A DNA stretch of 64,000 nt from Theobroma cacao (lineage: Eukaryota > Streptophyta > Magnoliopsida > Malvales > Malvaceae), in NCBI RefSeq assembly GCF_000208745.1, contig NC_030859.1, positions 17,792,128 through 17,856,127 on the forward strand. Direction: 5' to 3'. A program made the position numbers and the translations under genes. Shown here one piece after another: positions 10,166-23,506 of the stretch. Position 1 is the first letter of the stretch. Each line of letters begins with the position of its first letter. The notes below the pieces were generated by a model. That model was not told the origin of the DNA. It saw nothing but the letters and a program-made list of their open reading frames with translations, and did no database searches.

Positions 10166-12820
10166 TTCCTTTTTGTTGATAATTAAGCTTAAATTAAATA
10201 ATAAGGATTGAGTGAAATTAAGAGGAGATTTTAAATTTGAATTGTAATGTTCTTTTTTGTGTAAAAAAACCCTATTTTAAAGGAACTGATAAAATCTCTT
10301 TATTATGAAAAGATCATGTATTAATTTAGTGATGCAACCGTGCAAGGTTTAAAATAAAACTATAAAAATTTAATTAAATATAATAAATAAATAATAATTG
10401 ATTTGAATTTTTTTAAAAATAATTTAAATTTTTTTAAAAGTATTTATCTTCCATATCCAGCTATTTGTTCAAGTTTTTATTGTGCTAATATTTGGATGCA
10501 AGTTCTACCGAGTATTGGTTGTTTGTTATTGATAATCCTTTTTTTTTAACTAAATAAATAAAATTTCACTTTATATATATCTATAGAAAAAAAATAAAAT
10601 AAAAGTTCTCCTCTCAGCCTCATGTTCATCAATCAAGAAGTAAATCATTTAGCTTAAAAATCCAGATGAATAATTGCATGTGTGGACCCATTTGGTTCCC
10701 CTTTTACATGGCCAAAAAACACATTGAAACACAAGAAAATGATGTAACATAAACTCGAATCTGACCCGTCCAATTGTCACCTCTTGTCCTGTTAATGCAT
10801 TATATCAGGTCCTACTCTCAAATGAAAATGGAAAATCCAAAGACTAACCAAACCAATACAATACACTAATTCTTAAAGTGAAATTCACCCTTTCAAATGG
10901 TTGATTAATCCAAATATAATAAACCCAAAAGGAAAGAAAGAACAAAAATAGTAGTAGCAAACACCAAAGAAAGAAGCCCACCTCAAAAGAGAGGCTACAC
11001 ACCCCCTCCCACTCACACCAACAACCAAAGAAAAAGGCCATGAAGGTCCAAGCCACCCACTAGCTTAATTCCCCAACTCAAGTTTCATCCCACACTTATT
11101 CGAGTTTGCCATGCCAAACATTCTTTATATCTTTTCAGGCTTTTAATTAATGGAATCCTACCAACCACACTAATATTGTTGACACTTACACTTGATATTA
11201 ACTAAACGCACCTATTTTAAGGTTATGACATGCGTTAAATTATCAAAAACATGATGAACTAAAACTTGTCAAGTCGATTATTTTTAGTACTTTATTTTTA
11301 TCAAAAAAATTTTAAAGGGAAATTAAAACAAAAAGATGGTTAACATGATATTAATCTTTAAATTTCAGAGGAAGCGATGGAGGGAGAAAGGGGTGGTGTA
11401 GGAGGAATGGAGGGCTCAAGGAGGAAGGAGAAAAAGAAAGAGGAGACTATGGAGGTGTCCAAGGGTTAGATTTACCTGTCGAGGCTGGCGAGCTCGATTA
11501 CTTTTAGGCTCGAGCTCAAGTCTAATCGAATTAGATGATTATATTAATCAATTATATATTTTTTATTTAATTTAAATTTTAAAATATATTTAAAATATAC
11601 AATATTAATATAAAAATATTTTTGTAATTTTAATAATAAAATAATAGATAAATGGGTGGACCGACTCAAGCTCAATAGTCTCGACCCGATCTATGGATAC
11701 ATTTAAGGAGGAGGACCGAGAGAAAGGGCTCAATCTAGTGCTTGAAGGCGTCGGATTGCTTTTATTGATTTACCATTGGTAAAAGGAGGAATGAGGAAAA
11801 AAGAAAGAAAAAGGAAAGAAAAGAATGGAAAGAACAAAAAATAGGAAAAAGGAAAAAAAATAAAAATAAATTTGTAAAAAAAAGGAGAATATAATTATAT
11901 GATTACTTCAGTATATAAAATAAAATGCGTACAAAAATATATTTTACAACTCATGGTTTGGGTTTTTGATTAAGTAGGCAAATATATATCAATTATGGTA
12001 TATATAAGTAGGCATATATGAAATAAAAAAATGAATGAAAATAAATTATTTTGATTATTGTTTCTTTCATATAATCAATTTAAATAATATTGGTAAATGA
12101 ATAAAAAATTGAAAAATAATGGTTGAGGGTTTTTTTAGTAGATTGATTATGTCTAATGTTGTGATAAAAGGAAATTTAAACTCTTTTTTTTTTTTTTTTT
12201 TTTTCCATCAATCTTCCATTTTTCTTTCTTTTCTTTTGCCTAAATTCTTAACGAAAAGATTATAATTTAGAATAATGTATGTCATTTTGTGGGAAAAAGA
12301 TTAAGAGAGAAAGATGATTAAAAAAATTTATCATCTTTCCTCTTCAAATATTTTCTTAAAAAAACTTATATTTTACAAAATGTAAGAAAATTGAAGTGTA
12401 AAACTATTTAAATAATCATTAGAATTTATCTCCTAAGAAACAATTTCACATAAAATGGTTTCTAAGGGGATAGCGCAACGATTAGGATTCAATATTCAAA
12501 TTTAGAGTTAATTTTTTTTAAAAGTGAGATTTATAAAATAAAAAAGAATTTTTTTTTTATGTAATTCATCAAGGCTCAACGGATCTTCATATGCATCAAA
12601 ATATATTCCTTATAAAATTATTTATCTTTCTTTAACATAAATTTATATTTTTGAGTATATTTTATGATTTAAAAATTATCTCATTTACATTAAACAATAA
12701 ATTATTGATATTAACAAAAAACATATATATATATAAAATAATAATTTTATATATACTGCAATTGTACTTCTTAATCTTAGCAAAAAGATAAGAAATGGTT
12801 ACTTATATATTGAATGTAAT
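10166..12820. other. AT-rich intergenic DNA with a possible hAT-like remnant
   Basis: No gene seen. 11450-11705 has GC-richer ends (CGAGCTCGATTACTTTTAGG near the left, GACTCAAGCTC and CTCGACCCGAT near the right) around an AT-rich core. This style is common in old plant MITE-like elements, but clear terminal repeats were not established. A long poly-T tract lies near 12185-12204. Confidence 0.4.
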
Positions 12821-12823
12821 TAT

Positions 12824-13110
12824 GGATGTAAATGAGTAGGTTACTTGCTTTTTTTGAGGTACCAATCTCAAATCTGTTTAATTAAAAAGTTACTTAAACT
12901 TTATGAAAATTTAAATAAAATCGTAAAATATTATCCAAAATTGAACCCTAATAATATAGCATTATTCGCTAATTACCTGAATCCATTAAATACTTGATTA
13001 AAATAACTTAAACAACGATTCAAGGGTGTGTTAAAGTTAAGAAAGATAAAGGTTTGAATCTCACAAATTACAAAATTTTGAAATATTATATAATATATAT
13101 AAAAGTATGA
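12824..13110. repeat. Dispersed repeat, related to 17255-17620
   Basis: Shared words in the same order in both places: CTAATAATATA, CATTAT, TTAAATACTTGATTAAA, and AAATATTATAT after a short gap. The two copies are diverged and lie on either side of the ATL gene. Confidence 0.5.
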
Positions 13111-13139
13111 TGTTTCAATTTCTTTCAATTTGTTTGATT

Positions 13140-15245
13140 GAGTCTTCAATTGAATGTCAAGTGTCATTCAATTAGAACTCCTTTTATTTTTTTGACTTTT
13201 CGTTTTTAATTGAATTAATTTTTTTTACACCTTATGTCAAAAATAAGTTGTTTTTGACATTTGAAGGGGTTTTTTTTTTTACTTTTATTTATTTCAATAA
13301 AAAATACTTAAAAACAATAATTTCTAACTTTTAATACTTAGAAGATAAATTCATTTAATATTTATCAGTTACAATTTAATATTATTTTTTATCTATATTT
13401 TTTTATTCTGCATGAACCTGAATCTAGAGTAAATAGATATATCTTTTATACTTAAATGTTTAAATTTCAATAAATATCCATACAATTCATTATATAAAAG
13501 TAAGATAATTGATTGGGTTAATCGATTGACATTTGTCATTCTTAATTAAATTAATTTTTTTTACACTTTATGTCAAAACTACATTATTTTTGACATTTGA
13601 AGGGTTTTTTTTTTTTACTTTTAATAATTTCTAACTTTTAATACTTAGAAGATAGATTCATTTAATCTTTATCAGTTACAATTTAATATTATTTTTTATC
13701 TATATTTTTTTATTTTGCATGAACCTGAATCTATAATAAATAGATATTTTTTTTATACTTAAATATTTAAATTTCAATAAATATCCATCCAATTCATTAT
13801 ATAAAAGTAAGATAATTGATTGGGTCAATAGATTGACATTTGTCATTCTTAATTAAATTAATTTTTTTACACCTTATGTCAAAACTACATTGTTTTTGAC
13901 ATTTAAAAGGTTTTTTTTCTTTTTTATTTTTATTTATTTTAGTAAAAAATATTTGAAAACAATAATTTCTAATTTTTAATACTTATAAGATAGATTTATT
14001 TAATATTTATCAATTATAATTTAATATTATTTTTTGTCTATATTTTCTTATTCTGCATCAACCTGAATCTATAACATATAGACATCTTTTTTGTACATGA
14101 ATTTTTAAATTTTAATAAACATCCATCCAATTCATTAAACAAAATAAAAAAAATCAAAAAGGCCTACTCATTTCTCAATATACATGGCACACAGTCATCA
14201 TGGAATAAATAAATCAATTAACTCTTTTTTAGAGGTGGAGGTGGGAGGGCATATAATTAAAGAGCAATTAACTCTTTACTTAGCTAACAGTTATAGGCAA
14301 TTGCAAGAGACAAGTATATAAACTGCAAGGAGATCTAATTATCACATTAGGAACTTTTTATCAACTTGCAAGGAGACAAAGCATTACTAAGCCTAAGATT
14401 TTAAGGCCAGCAACAATGGGTTTAGCATGTTGCGGGTGTTCTGAAGTCAAAACATAAAATACTAGAAATTACTAACTATTTTATATTGATATAATCTTTA
14501 CATTATACTGTTCTCTTATATTCTACAACTGTTTATTTTAATCTGTTAATAGTATAAGTTATATACTTTATCATTTCTTAATAGTTTATTATACATCTAA
14601 TAATCTTTGATAGGATTATCGTCTTTTTTTGGATAAATTTTATTTTAAATAGGATAACTAATTAGGTCAATTGATTGTCATTCTCAATTGAATTAATTTT
14701 TTTTTACACCTTATGTCAAAGTTGCGTTATTTTTTTATATTTGAAAGGTTTTTTTATTTTTATTTATTTTAGTAAAAAGAACTTGAAAACAATAATTTTT
14801 TATTTTTAATGTTTAGAATATAGATTTATTTAATATTTATCAATTGTAATTTAATATTATTTTCTGTTTATATTCTCTTATTATGCATGAACCTGAATCT
14901 ATAGTATTTAGATATCTCTTTTATACATAAATGTTTAAATTCCAATAAATATTCATCCAATTCATTGAACAAAATAAAAAAGTCAATAAGGTTTATTCAT
15001 TTCTTAATATACATAGCACATAGCATCATTGAACAAATAAATCAACTAAATTTGACAACCTTTAGTCATTCATTTTATATATAAAAGATATATTATTAGA
15101 AATTAGTAATTATTTTATATTGATAGGATATTTATATTATACAGTTACCTTATATTGTACAACTGTTTATCTTAATCTACCAATAGTACATGTTATATAC
15201 TCTCTCATTTTTTAATATTTTACTGTTTTATAATCATATATATAG
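13140..15245. repeat. Diverged tandem repeat array, about four units
   Basis: The segment beginning ATTGATTGGGTTAATCGATT with a following TTACACCTTATGTCAAAA and GACATTTGAAGG recurs: unit starts near 13140, 13508, 13815 and 14652. The first units are about 300-370 bases. The last two are longer (about 600 bases) and share an extra right part (13815-14640 and 14652-15245). The third unit has about 240 extra bases near 14215-14455, not found in the fourth. No coding capacity is visible. Confidence 0.7.
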
Positions 15246-16333
15246 GTGCAAGTTTTTGGTAATCGAAATCAGAGTAAATAATTATTTTAAATTAATACCA
15301 ATTTATTTTTTCTTCAATCAGTAAAAACTGAACATTCATGCAGTTGATTAATACAATATTGCTTTCTCTACAAGCTCTTTTAAAGGTACCAAATAGAAAT
15401 TCACTCTAACATAATCAATATTTCTTGTGATTTTTTTCGTAACGTAGCTACGAGCACCAACCTAGTTGTATATAATATTAATATATATGTGTATAATTGG
15501 ATTCGAGTTTAAAGTATCTTAAAAGTGATACTCAAAACCTATCCAAACTCGAATCATGTATTAAAATCCTTATCCGAATTCTCTTCATAATTAAAAATAG
15601 AGTATTCAAACCCTATTTTATCAAGTTGAGTACCCACATATACTTATATAATAGTCAATCCGTTTATATCCCTAAATGTAACGAAATCAGGAGGGGCCAC
15701 TTGCAATGGGATTTGGGTGCAAAAGAAGTTTAATCATATAATCTAAACCAGCCAACAAAAACAAATTAGTGGCAAACTTCAATGCAATTTAAGACTTTGA
15801 GAGCACTTTATCTATTATCAGTGCCCATAATCACCCTTTCTTGGTTCTCACTACCATGGACCACTAATTGTATTAAATACTGTATTTTTTTATTGTTTTC
15901 TTGTAAAATTAAATGCACATAAATCAATTTGGACCCCACCATTTTAAAAGTTTAGGAGATTAATAATTAAATAACTCCCAACCTTTTGAATTTTTAGTGC
16001 CTTTACCCCAAATTTGGGTACCTACTCCATTCACTTCAACTCATGCTCATTCATTCTTATCTTAATTTAGGAAATAGTACTTTCTTTTAATGGAAATGTC
16101 AATCATTTTCATGATTTTTAAATCGCATTTGAGTACTAATTTAATGATAAAACGTACGTCACAGTATATTTTTATTCAAAAAATTATATTTGAATGAATT
16201 CTCTTTTTCGATAATTGTATTTTATTAAGAAAAAAAATCAAATCTAAGCCATTAATTGAGCAATAGTTTATTCATAATGATAACACATACTTAAATTTTT
16301 GAAATAAAAAAAAAGGTATGTATTACTACAAAA
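15246..16333. other. AT-rich intergenic DNA, 3' flank of the ATL gene
   Basis: Nothing supported beyond the 3' flank of the gene that ends at 16334. Confidence 0.5.
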
Positions 16334-16891
16334 TCACCTGCCACGGAAGGCGAGAGGCACCAGCTCCGACAAAGGGGTGGCAGAAGGTGTGGGACCTTGA
16401 GAAGGAGCTGGGGAATTCCTACACAAAGGACACGTGGCACTCATCCGCAACCATTCATCAATACAATCGACATGGAAACAATGACGGCAATCTGGGATGC
16501 ACCGTACGGTATCCTTGGGTTGATACTCCGACAAGCAGATGGAGCATGGGCCGTTGTTGGGCCTAGGCAGACGACGGCTTTCGCCGAGAACAATCTTCGG
16601 GCAGGACTCGATCATGGGCCCATCGAGGCCCAAAACCACTATAACCGTGTCATTCTCGTCCATAACTGGTCGCTGGGTCATCCCATTGCTATTGTCGTTG
16701 GTATTCCTGCTACCATTACTGCTGCCGCTGCTGCCACTGCTAGTACGATTACTGCCACTAGCTTTAACTCTTACGCAAGCGTAGGAAGCGAGCATGATGG
16801 TGGAGATGAGTACAAGGATGCTTACTGCAATGGCTATGCCATAACCAAGGCCGACTCCGGTGGTGGAAGCCGGCGGGTCGGCCGTAGACAT
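16334..16891 (-). CDS. ATL-type RING-H2 finger E3 ubiquitin ligase
   Basis: Single-exon gene of 185 residues when started at MSTADPP (ATG complement of 16889-16891). An in-frame upstream ATG at 16954 would add 21 residues, but the shorter start matches the usual ATL67/ATL69-like N-terminus. Order of parts: one transmembrane helix at about 13-40; a Ser/Asn/Gly-rich linker at 44-70; the ATL GLD motif at 88-90; and a canonical RING-H2 at 116-157 with spacing C-x2-C-x15-C-x1-H-x2-H-x2-C-x10-C-x2-C. All eight zinc ligands are present, and the Trp after the sixth ligand that contacts the E2 is kept (DEWL). Family knowledge says such proteins are membrane-anchored E3 ligases; the substrate is unknown. 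No introns, as is typical for ATLs. Confidence 0.93.
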   Translation of the reverse strand: MSTADPPASTTGVGLGYGIAIAVSILVLISTIMLASYACVRVKASGSNRTSSGSSGSSNGSRNTNDNSNGMTQRPVMDENDTVIVVLGLDGPMIESCPKIVLGESRRLPRPNNGPCSICLSEYQPKDTVRCIPDCRHCFHVDCIDEWLRMSATCPLCRNSPAPSQGPTPSATPLSELVPLAFRGR

Positions 16892-17254
16892 ATATACTTG
16901 TAGAGAGAGAGGGAGAGGAAAAAGGGGAAGAGATCTGCTGCAGAAGGGAAACAAGAAGTGTGAACTAAGGCAGCTTGAAGTGTGAGCTAAAATGGTGAGG
17001 ACAGGCGGGCAGTGGGCTAAGACACGCCGTGGTCCGCGGGAAAATATTAAATACGAGATTTGGACTTGCAGTTAATGTTTCGATGTCATTAAATTACAAC
17101 AATGCCCATTAAATGATTTGATATTTACCCCTAAGAATATACTAGTTTGAATATTCTTGGATGCCCAAGATGGAAATTAGAATATTGATTTTCAAAATAA
17201 TAAAATATAGCGAAGACAAATAATGGATTGTGGCAAGATATAATAGGCATAGAG

Positions 17255-17880
17255 CGAAAGATAAGGATGAAAACGAATAGAGTATTCGATTTTTAAAATA
17301 CTCTACTTCAAATTTGTGAATTTTATTAAAACTAGAGTAAAGTCATAAAAAAATATTTAAAATCAAATTCTAATAATATAACATTATCTATTAATTATTT
17401 AAATTTATTAAATACTTGATTAAATAACTCAAACAATCATTTAAATAACTAAAAACTATATAAAAAATTAATGTTTTATTTATTAATTTATAAAAAAAGG
17501 ACTTTAGTTAAAATGACAAAAATTGTATTGAAGGTAAAGAGGATAAAAAATTTGTATCTTATAAATTATAAATTTTCGAAATATTATATATATTTATAAT
17601 AAGTTTAAATTTAGGGTATTAAAAATATTGTCCAAATTAGCCCATCCCTTAATCTTGATGGTTAGATGCACTTATCATCCTCCTCGAAATCTTGACTTCG
17701 AGGGTTACTAGCAGCATCGATGGCAATTGTTGAAACGTTACCAAAAAATCATTGTCCAAATTCATTGTGTAACCGAATATAAAATACCCAACCTGATAAA
17801 GACATGAATTCTTATAAATATCTATATAATAATAGTAACCCATTTTCATCCCAACAAGCAACTCATTTACATCCCTAGTA
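17255..17880. mobile_element. Possible non-autonomous element with imperfect terminal inverted repeats
   Basis: The left end AGGATGAAAACGAATAG and the inverted right end AGGGATGTAAATGAGTTG are similar, and the interior resembles 12824-13110. A clear target duplication was not found. The ends resemble those common in old hAT-like plant elements. Confidence 0.4.
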
Positions 17881-18380
17881 TGCATGTATCTTTTATTCGA
17901 ACATGCATGTAATAGTAATAGGGGCAATATACTTGCAATGACCTAGATTTTGTAAGAGTTGCAGGTGATTGACAAAATTAACTTGAATCTAAAAAAGTTG
18001 GAATCCTGACAACATTTAAATTGATTAAAAAAATTAAAATCTCGAACCTTAAAAAATTCATTGTATTTAAATTTGTTAGCAAATTAAAAACTTGAGCTTA
18101 AAAAAATTCGATCAAAAGTGATTTATATTTAAAATATTTCAAATGATTATATTTTTACTCAAAATTTAAAATAATTTAAAATTGTTCCAAATTTAGCACC
18201 TGAACGCGGAACGCCCACTCAGTTTGTAGCACAAGTCACTTTTCCAGATAGATTCGCTCACTTCCAGGAGACAGATGGATTGTTTTTAAATAAATAAATA
18301 AATAATTCAATGTAGAAAGGCGCCTCGTACATCGAAAAACAACAGAAATACATCTCCAGAAAATCCAACGGCCTCGATTC
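17881..18380. other. Intergenic DNA upstream of the choline kinase gene
   Basis: AT-rich to about 18200, then a less AT-rich stretch (18200-18440) that is probably promoter and first leader exon of the downstream gene. The transcription start cannot be fixed from sequence. Confidence 0.4.
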
Positions 18381-18474
18381 GTTTTCCGTCCGGTTCCCTA
18401 CGGTTCCCCTTAAGATCAGAAAATCACCTTCTTCCCATTCATAGAGAATAATTCTTTTTTTTTTATTGGTTCAG

Positions 18475-19219
18475 GTGAGCATCGATTCGCTGCGTTTATT
18501 TATTGTCTTGTTATTCTTAGATTGAATTTATTTATTTATTTGTTTTGGATTAATCCTTTGAATTCTGACTTGTCAATATGTTTAATTGTTTTATTTTCAA
18601 GATTAATGATTCTAATTAATTTAAATATTTTTCAATTGAATAATCATAACATTCTTATAATTCAATCTGTTTTTTCTTTTTTGTTTTTTCAGATTTTCTC
18701 TCAATTTCTCTTTTGCTTGATGGCTATCCATTTTGTGCAAAAGGAAATGATAAAATGAAAAATCATATAAATAATTGTCATTATGCATTTTGTTATGCAA
18801 GAAAACATTGTATTTTTAATGTGTAATTCATGTTTGCTTTCGTATCTAAATCGTGCTTTCAACTTGCAATTTATTAGCCTTTCTTAGTTTTCAATCATCT
18901 TAACTGTGTCCTGCAGTCTGTTAACTACTTGTTTTCTTGCATTGTTTCTCTCTTCTACCTATTATATTCAACAATGATATTGGTTTAGACTATACTTGTT
19001 TGGATCATTTTCTTATTAATGGTGAATTTTTTGAATTCCTTGCAATTGTTTGTGAGTTTTGGGTCATTTTGAGCTGCTGTTATTGGTTTTTAGACTACCT
19101 TCATACTGGTTATAGTCATGCAATACAATTCTTGTTCTTGAATTTGCATTATCATAGCATGAATCTGTAATTATGTATGTATTGTTTTTTTTTATTTTTG
19201 ATTATTTTTACTCTCCAGG
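18475..19219 (+). other. Predicted 5' UTR intron of choline kinase
   Basis: A donor TTCAG/GTGAGC at 18475 and an acceptor CTCCAG at 19219 bracket an AT-rich, T-rich stretch. The coding ATG lies 83 bases after the acceptor. Large leader introns are common in plant housekeeping genes. Inferred from splice signals only. Confidence 0.55.
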
Positions 19220-19301
19220 CTAGTTATTTCCTCAGTGATAAATTTGATTTCATCAATAAATTTGAGCGTAGGTTTTGTGGAGATTTCGTGGGTGTGTTGT
19301 T

Positions 19302-22300
19302 ATGGGTGCCTCAACTAATAAAGAGAACAGGTTGCCACGGGAAGCAAAGGATGCTCTACAATTGTTGGCTTCTGATTGGGATGATGTGGTGGACTCAAAA
19401 GCTTTGCAGGTGATCCCTCTTAAAGGTGCAATGACCAATCAGGTCTTCCAAATAAAATGGCCAACTAGGACAGATGAAGTGTCACGAAAGGTTTTAGTTA
19501 GGATTTATGGTGAGGGTGTGGAGGTGTTTTTTGACCGGGACAATGAGATCCGTACTTTTGAGTTTATGTCGAAACATGGGCAAGGACCTCGTTTGCTTGG
19601 ACGGTTCCCAAATGGGCGAATTGAAGAGTTCATCCGTGCACGGGTACTTTTGAATTTGCTCCCTCCCATCCCTTCTCTCATATTCTTTTTTTTTTTAGAT
19701 ATGAACATGAAGTGATATTTATTCTGTTTAAAATGACTATGAGCATGAAGGGCTTCAAGCTGCTAGTTTAACTATTTTACATTGTAGTATTTGATTTACA
19801 CAATGGTTCACTACTCGTCCACCTCCGTTATGAGATTGACTTGCAACATATCATCACCATCGTTAAGATAGATGATCTTTTGAATGACTTTTAGTCATCT
19901 ATATCCACTAAGGACATTACTTGTTCATGTTTGTATGGTGTTTTGCTTATTAAAAACATCAAGATTTAGGATTACAATGCGAATCACTTCTTTGTCTTAT
20001 TTTTTTTTTTCCATTAACAATTGTGATTAATATATACTCTCTCTCTTCTCGACAACCTGGAGGGATCATTTACTCATTTAGTCATCAGAATTGTCAAATG
20101 TGTACTGATATTTGCTTTCTTGCATATTGACTTTCAGATACTATCTGCATCTGATTTGCGTGATCCAAATGTATCAGCTCTAATAGCAGCTAAATTGAGG
20201 GAGTTCCATGAACTAGACATGCCTGGTCCAAAGAAAGTTTGGCTATGGGATAGATTGCAGTATGTTTAATAGTTCTTTGTGAATTTGCTAAATATTATGG
20301 AGGCCATATCTATCGCCTAATTTATTAGTTTGTAATTTTTTACCATTGGATAAATAAATTACTTCTGAATGTTTCAGAAATTGGCTAAATGCGGCCAAGA
20401 GAGTCTGCCCTCTGGAAGAAGCTAAAGCCCTTCGCTTGGAAGTTATTGAGGAGGAAATCTCAATGTTAGAAAAGAAACTCTCAGGGTGCCATCAACACAT
20501 AGGTTTCTGCCACAATGATTTACAATATGGTAACATTATGATCGACGAAGAGACTAAATCAATAACCATTATTGTGAGTTTCTCTCAAACTGGATTGCTT
20601 AATATATGATTTTCTTCAAGTAATTTTTGCATAGCTCCTAATTAGTGGGAAAGTTCTAGACAAGGTTGAGTTGTAGGCCAGGTTATGAATTGCATTTTTC
20701 AGATGGGAGGACAACAGTTAATCCTTTGACCAAGCTGGGTATTGGGCTCGAAATCAAACAATAGCCAAAGACTAACAGCTGTGCTAGTAGGAATAAAATT
20801 GTTAGTTGTTCTTGTGGTTGCATTAGTGATATTCTTAGTTCCTAATTCCTGAACCCTGTCCGTGCCTGTTTGGGAGCAAGTTGGCGCAAGATAGAACAAA
20901 TTGATGCATTTATTGTAGTCCTTTATTTATTTTTTTTTATCATGTTAGCAATATCACTCTTTATGTATGAATGTGTCGACAGCATCTTTGTTCTCATATT
21001 ATGCATTTGATAATGTCTGCATGGTGTCCAAGTAGAGTTGTGATTCTGCCTGGTTGAATGACATCTAGGACATTGATGGGTGTCTTGTGATCTCATGGAT
21101 TTCTCATTGACTGGGGTTTGATGAAGATAATGTATCAGGTATAGCACCAGAGGGAACTTCCATATATCATTTCCTTATTTTTATTCCTTAATATGGAACT
21201 AGGTTTATGACTTACCTAAATTGTATTTCTATTAAGACCACAACTTTTAATCCTGGGGGAAGCACACAAGATTATCTGTCATGGAAGAATATTTGCGTTT
21301 GACCATTATATACATGTATTAAGCTATGGTTAATTCATCATATAATTTAAATGCTTTGTTTGCTAAGTTTTGAGCTTTTTAATGTGCTAATTTGAGTTCT
21401 CTAAGTCACACCTCAACAAAGTTTCTTTCCATGATTTTGGCTGTGGGCTGTCTTGTACACTTTTACTTTTAAAGATCCTAACTTTCTTCAGTATTGAACA
21501 TTAGAAAAAAAAGAAAAAGAAATGCAGTCATGTATCGCATAGTGTCCTTTTAAAATTGAATTATATTTAACTTTAGAATTTGTGTTTGCTTTATATATGA
21601 TCATGAATTATATTAAGCTTGATAATGAATGTTCTTGACTAAGGCCTTATTTATGCATGCAGAGGGTACATTGTGCTTGCATGTAACTAATCCAGCAGAA
21701 AGATAACTAAGTAATTAGTGATTAATAGAAATTTCTTATGATCTTGAATATGTAGTCTTTTCTCTGTAACCATTTTTTTTTTTCAAAATGCCAAATATCT
21801 AATTTCAGTTCTTTGGAGGCTGATTGGCTGCCTGCTTTTATAGGATTACGAGTATGCAAGTTACAATCCTGTTGCCTATGATATTGCAAACCACTTTTGT
21901 GAGATGGCTGCTGACTATCATACAGAAATGCCCCATATTATGGATTATAGTAAATATCCAGGTAAACCTTTTGATATCATTTTTCCTTCGAAAGAAAAAT
22001 TGCTTTTTATTCCCTGAATGATAAGAATTTCTTGGCATGGCTTGTATAGGTTGGGGAGAGCGCTTAAGATTTCTGCGTATATACCTGCACTCTTCAGGTA
22101 TTTGTTTATTGCATGTAAGATACTGTGTGAGTTTTCCATTGTTCAAATGGTGGCTAGTTTGAATAGCTCTTTTATAGATATCATATGTAGGCACACACTT
22201 GTAAAAGTAAAATCTGAAGGGTAGTACCCCTTGTACATGGAGGACAATCAGCCCAGCATTTTTTAAAATTCCTATCTTAGTCTTCTGCAAGATTGAATAG

Positions 22301-23506
22301 CCTAGCTGCATTTGTGTGTAGCCATCTATAGTTGTTCAATTCTGCATCTAATTTAGTTTATGTTTTGTAAAGTGGTATAAGGTCTTTGTCCCCTTTCTAC
22401 ACTTGTCAAGGACTAACATAACACATTTTTTTTTAAAAAGTTAGTGCAGTTGTAGAACTGATATAATGTGTTTCAATTTAGGTAATTGAACTTCAACTGA
22501 CAATATAACTCTGAATTTGTTCTATTGTCAGCATCCCATAATATTATCTGTCTTTTATGGCAGGTAAGGAACCCAGAGACACTGAAGTGGACCAGCTGCT
22601 TAAAGATGTCGAGAAGTTTACTCTAGCAAGTCATCTCACTTGGGGCTTATGGGGAATAATATCGGTAATTTCCATCCTCTCATGTTGGCTCCATTATTGT
22701 AACATTACCATTTTCAAAATCATTTGATGATGAGATAGAGGGCTGAGCAATTTTGACCTTGTTATGGTCCCTCTCACAGTAGTATTTGAGTGGCTGCTAT
22801 CTAGGTTTATACTTTTTTCTAAACTAAATTTTTTTAAATGAAATAATGAAAGTTTTAATAAATTATTATAAGTCTATTAGATCCTTTATTTTTTTGAAGA
22901 GGGCATTCAAAATTGGGATAGGGGTGGTACAAAATTTTACAATTAACCTTTTTTAAGGTTATTCATTTCTTCACTAGTACAGCCTTTCTCTCTTTGCGTC
23001 CAGTCTTACATCTTCCGGTTCTCTCTCTTGTTTTGCGATTATGCTATTATGAATTATGTCAAGCTGAGCACATGGAACCTGCCATAAACAGGCTATACTT
23101 GAAGTTGTTAGAAGTTTAAATGTCAAATCTTCCTCCTAGTTTGAAATTTAATAATCTCCTAATCTACCTTCTACCTGCCTAAATCTCTCTCTCTCTCTCT
23201 CTCCCTCTTCCTCTTATAAAGAAAAAAAGATCACCATTTTTTCTTGGTAAATGTAGTCATTGACCCAAGAGGGACCAACAATATAGATGTTTCAACTTGT
23301 GCTTGATTGTGAAGGAGAGAAGATATGCCATTAGATAATGGCATTGGCTTGCAATTTCCTTCTTTCTGAGCTTGCTTGTATGATATTGTACCATATATCC
23401 TCCTCAGGAACATGTGAATGAAATTGACTTTGACTACAAGGAGTATGCCAAGCAGAGGTTTCAGCAGTATTGGATGCAGAGGCCTGAGCTGTTGGGCACT
23501 TCTTGA
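19302..23506 (+). CDS. Choline kinase, seven coding exons
   Basis: Phosphorylates choline with ATP, the first step of the CDP-choline route to phosphatidylcholine; cytosolic. Exons: 19302-19643, 20138-20259, 20378-20573, 21844-21961, 22050-22097, 22564-22664, 23408-23506. They join in frame to 341 residues, close to the plant choline kinase length. All introns have GT-AG borders. The 48-base fifth exon is easy to miss; it encodes [15 protein letters not shown], which the family has at this place. Motifs: the Brenner motif [10 protein letters not shown] at 200-209 with catalytic Asp202, and the choline kinase motif from 217 ([13 protein letters not shown]) with Asp221. The DYEYASYNP form favours choline kinase over ethanolamine kinase. 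The ATG is the first in a good context after the leader intron. Confidence 0.94.

Noticed and set aside
12465..12520. Possible tRNA remnant (GGATAGCGCAACGATTAGG, then ATTCAAAT)
   Set aside because: No matching acceptor stem or anticodon arm; the B-box is poor.
16397..16903. 168-residue open frame on the plus strand over the ATL gene
   Set aside because: It is antisense to the RING-H2 gene and has no motif of its own; the length is due to the composition of the ATL coding sequence.
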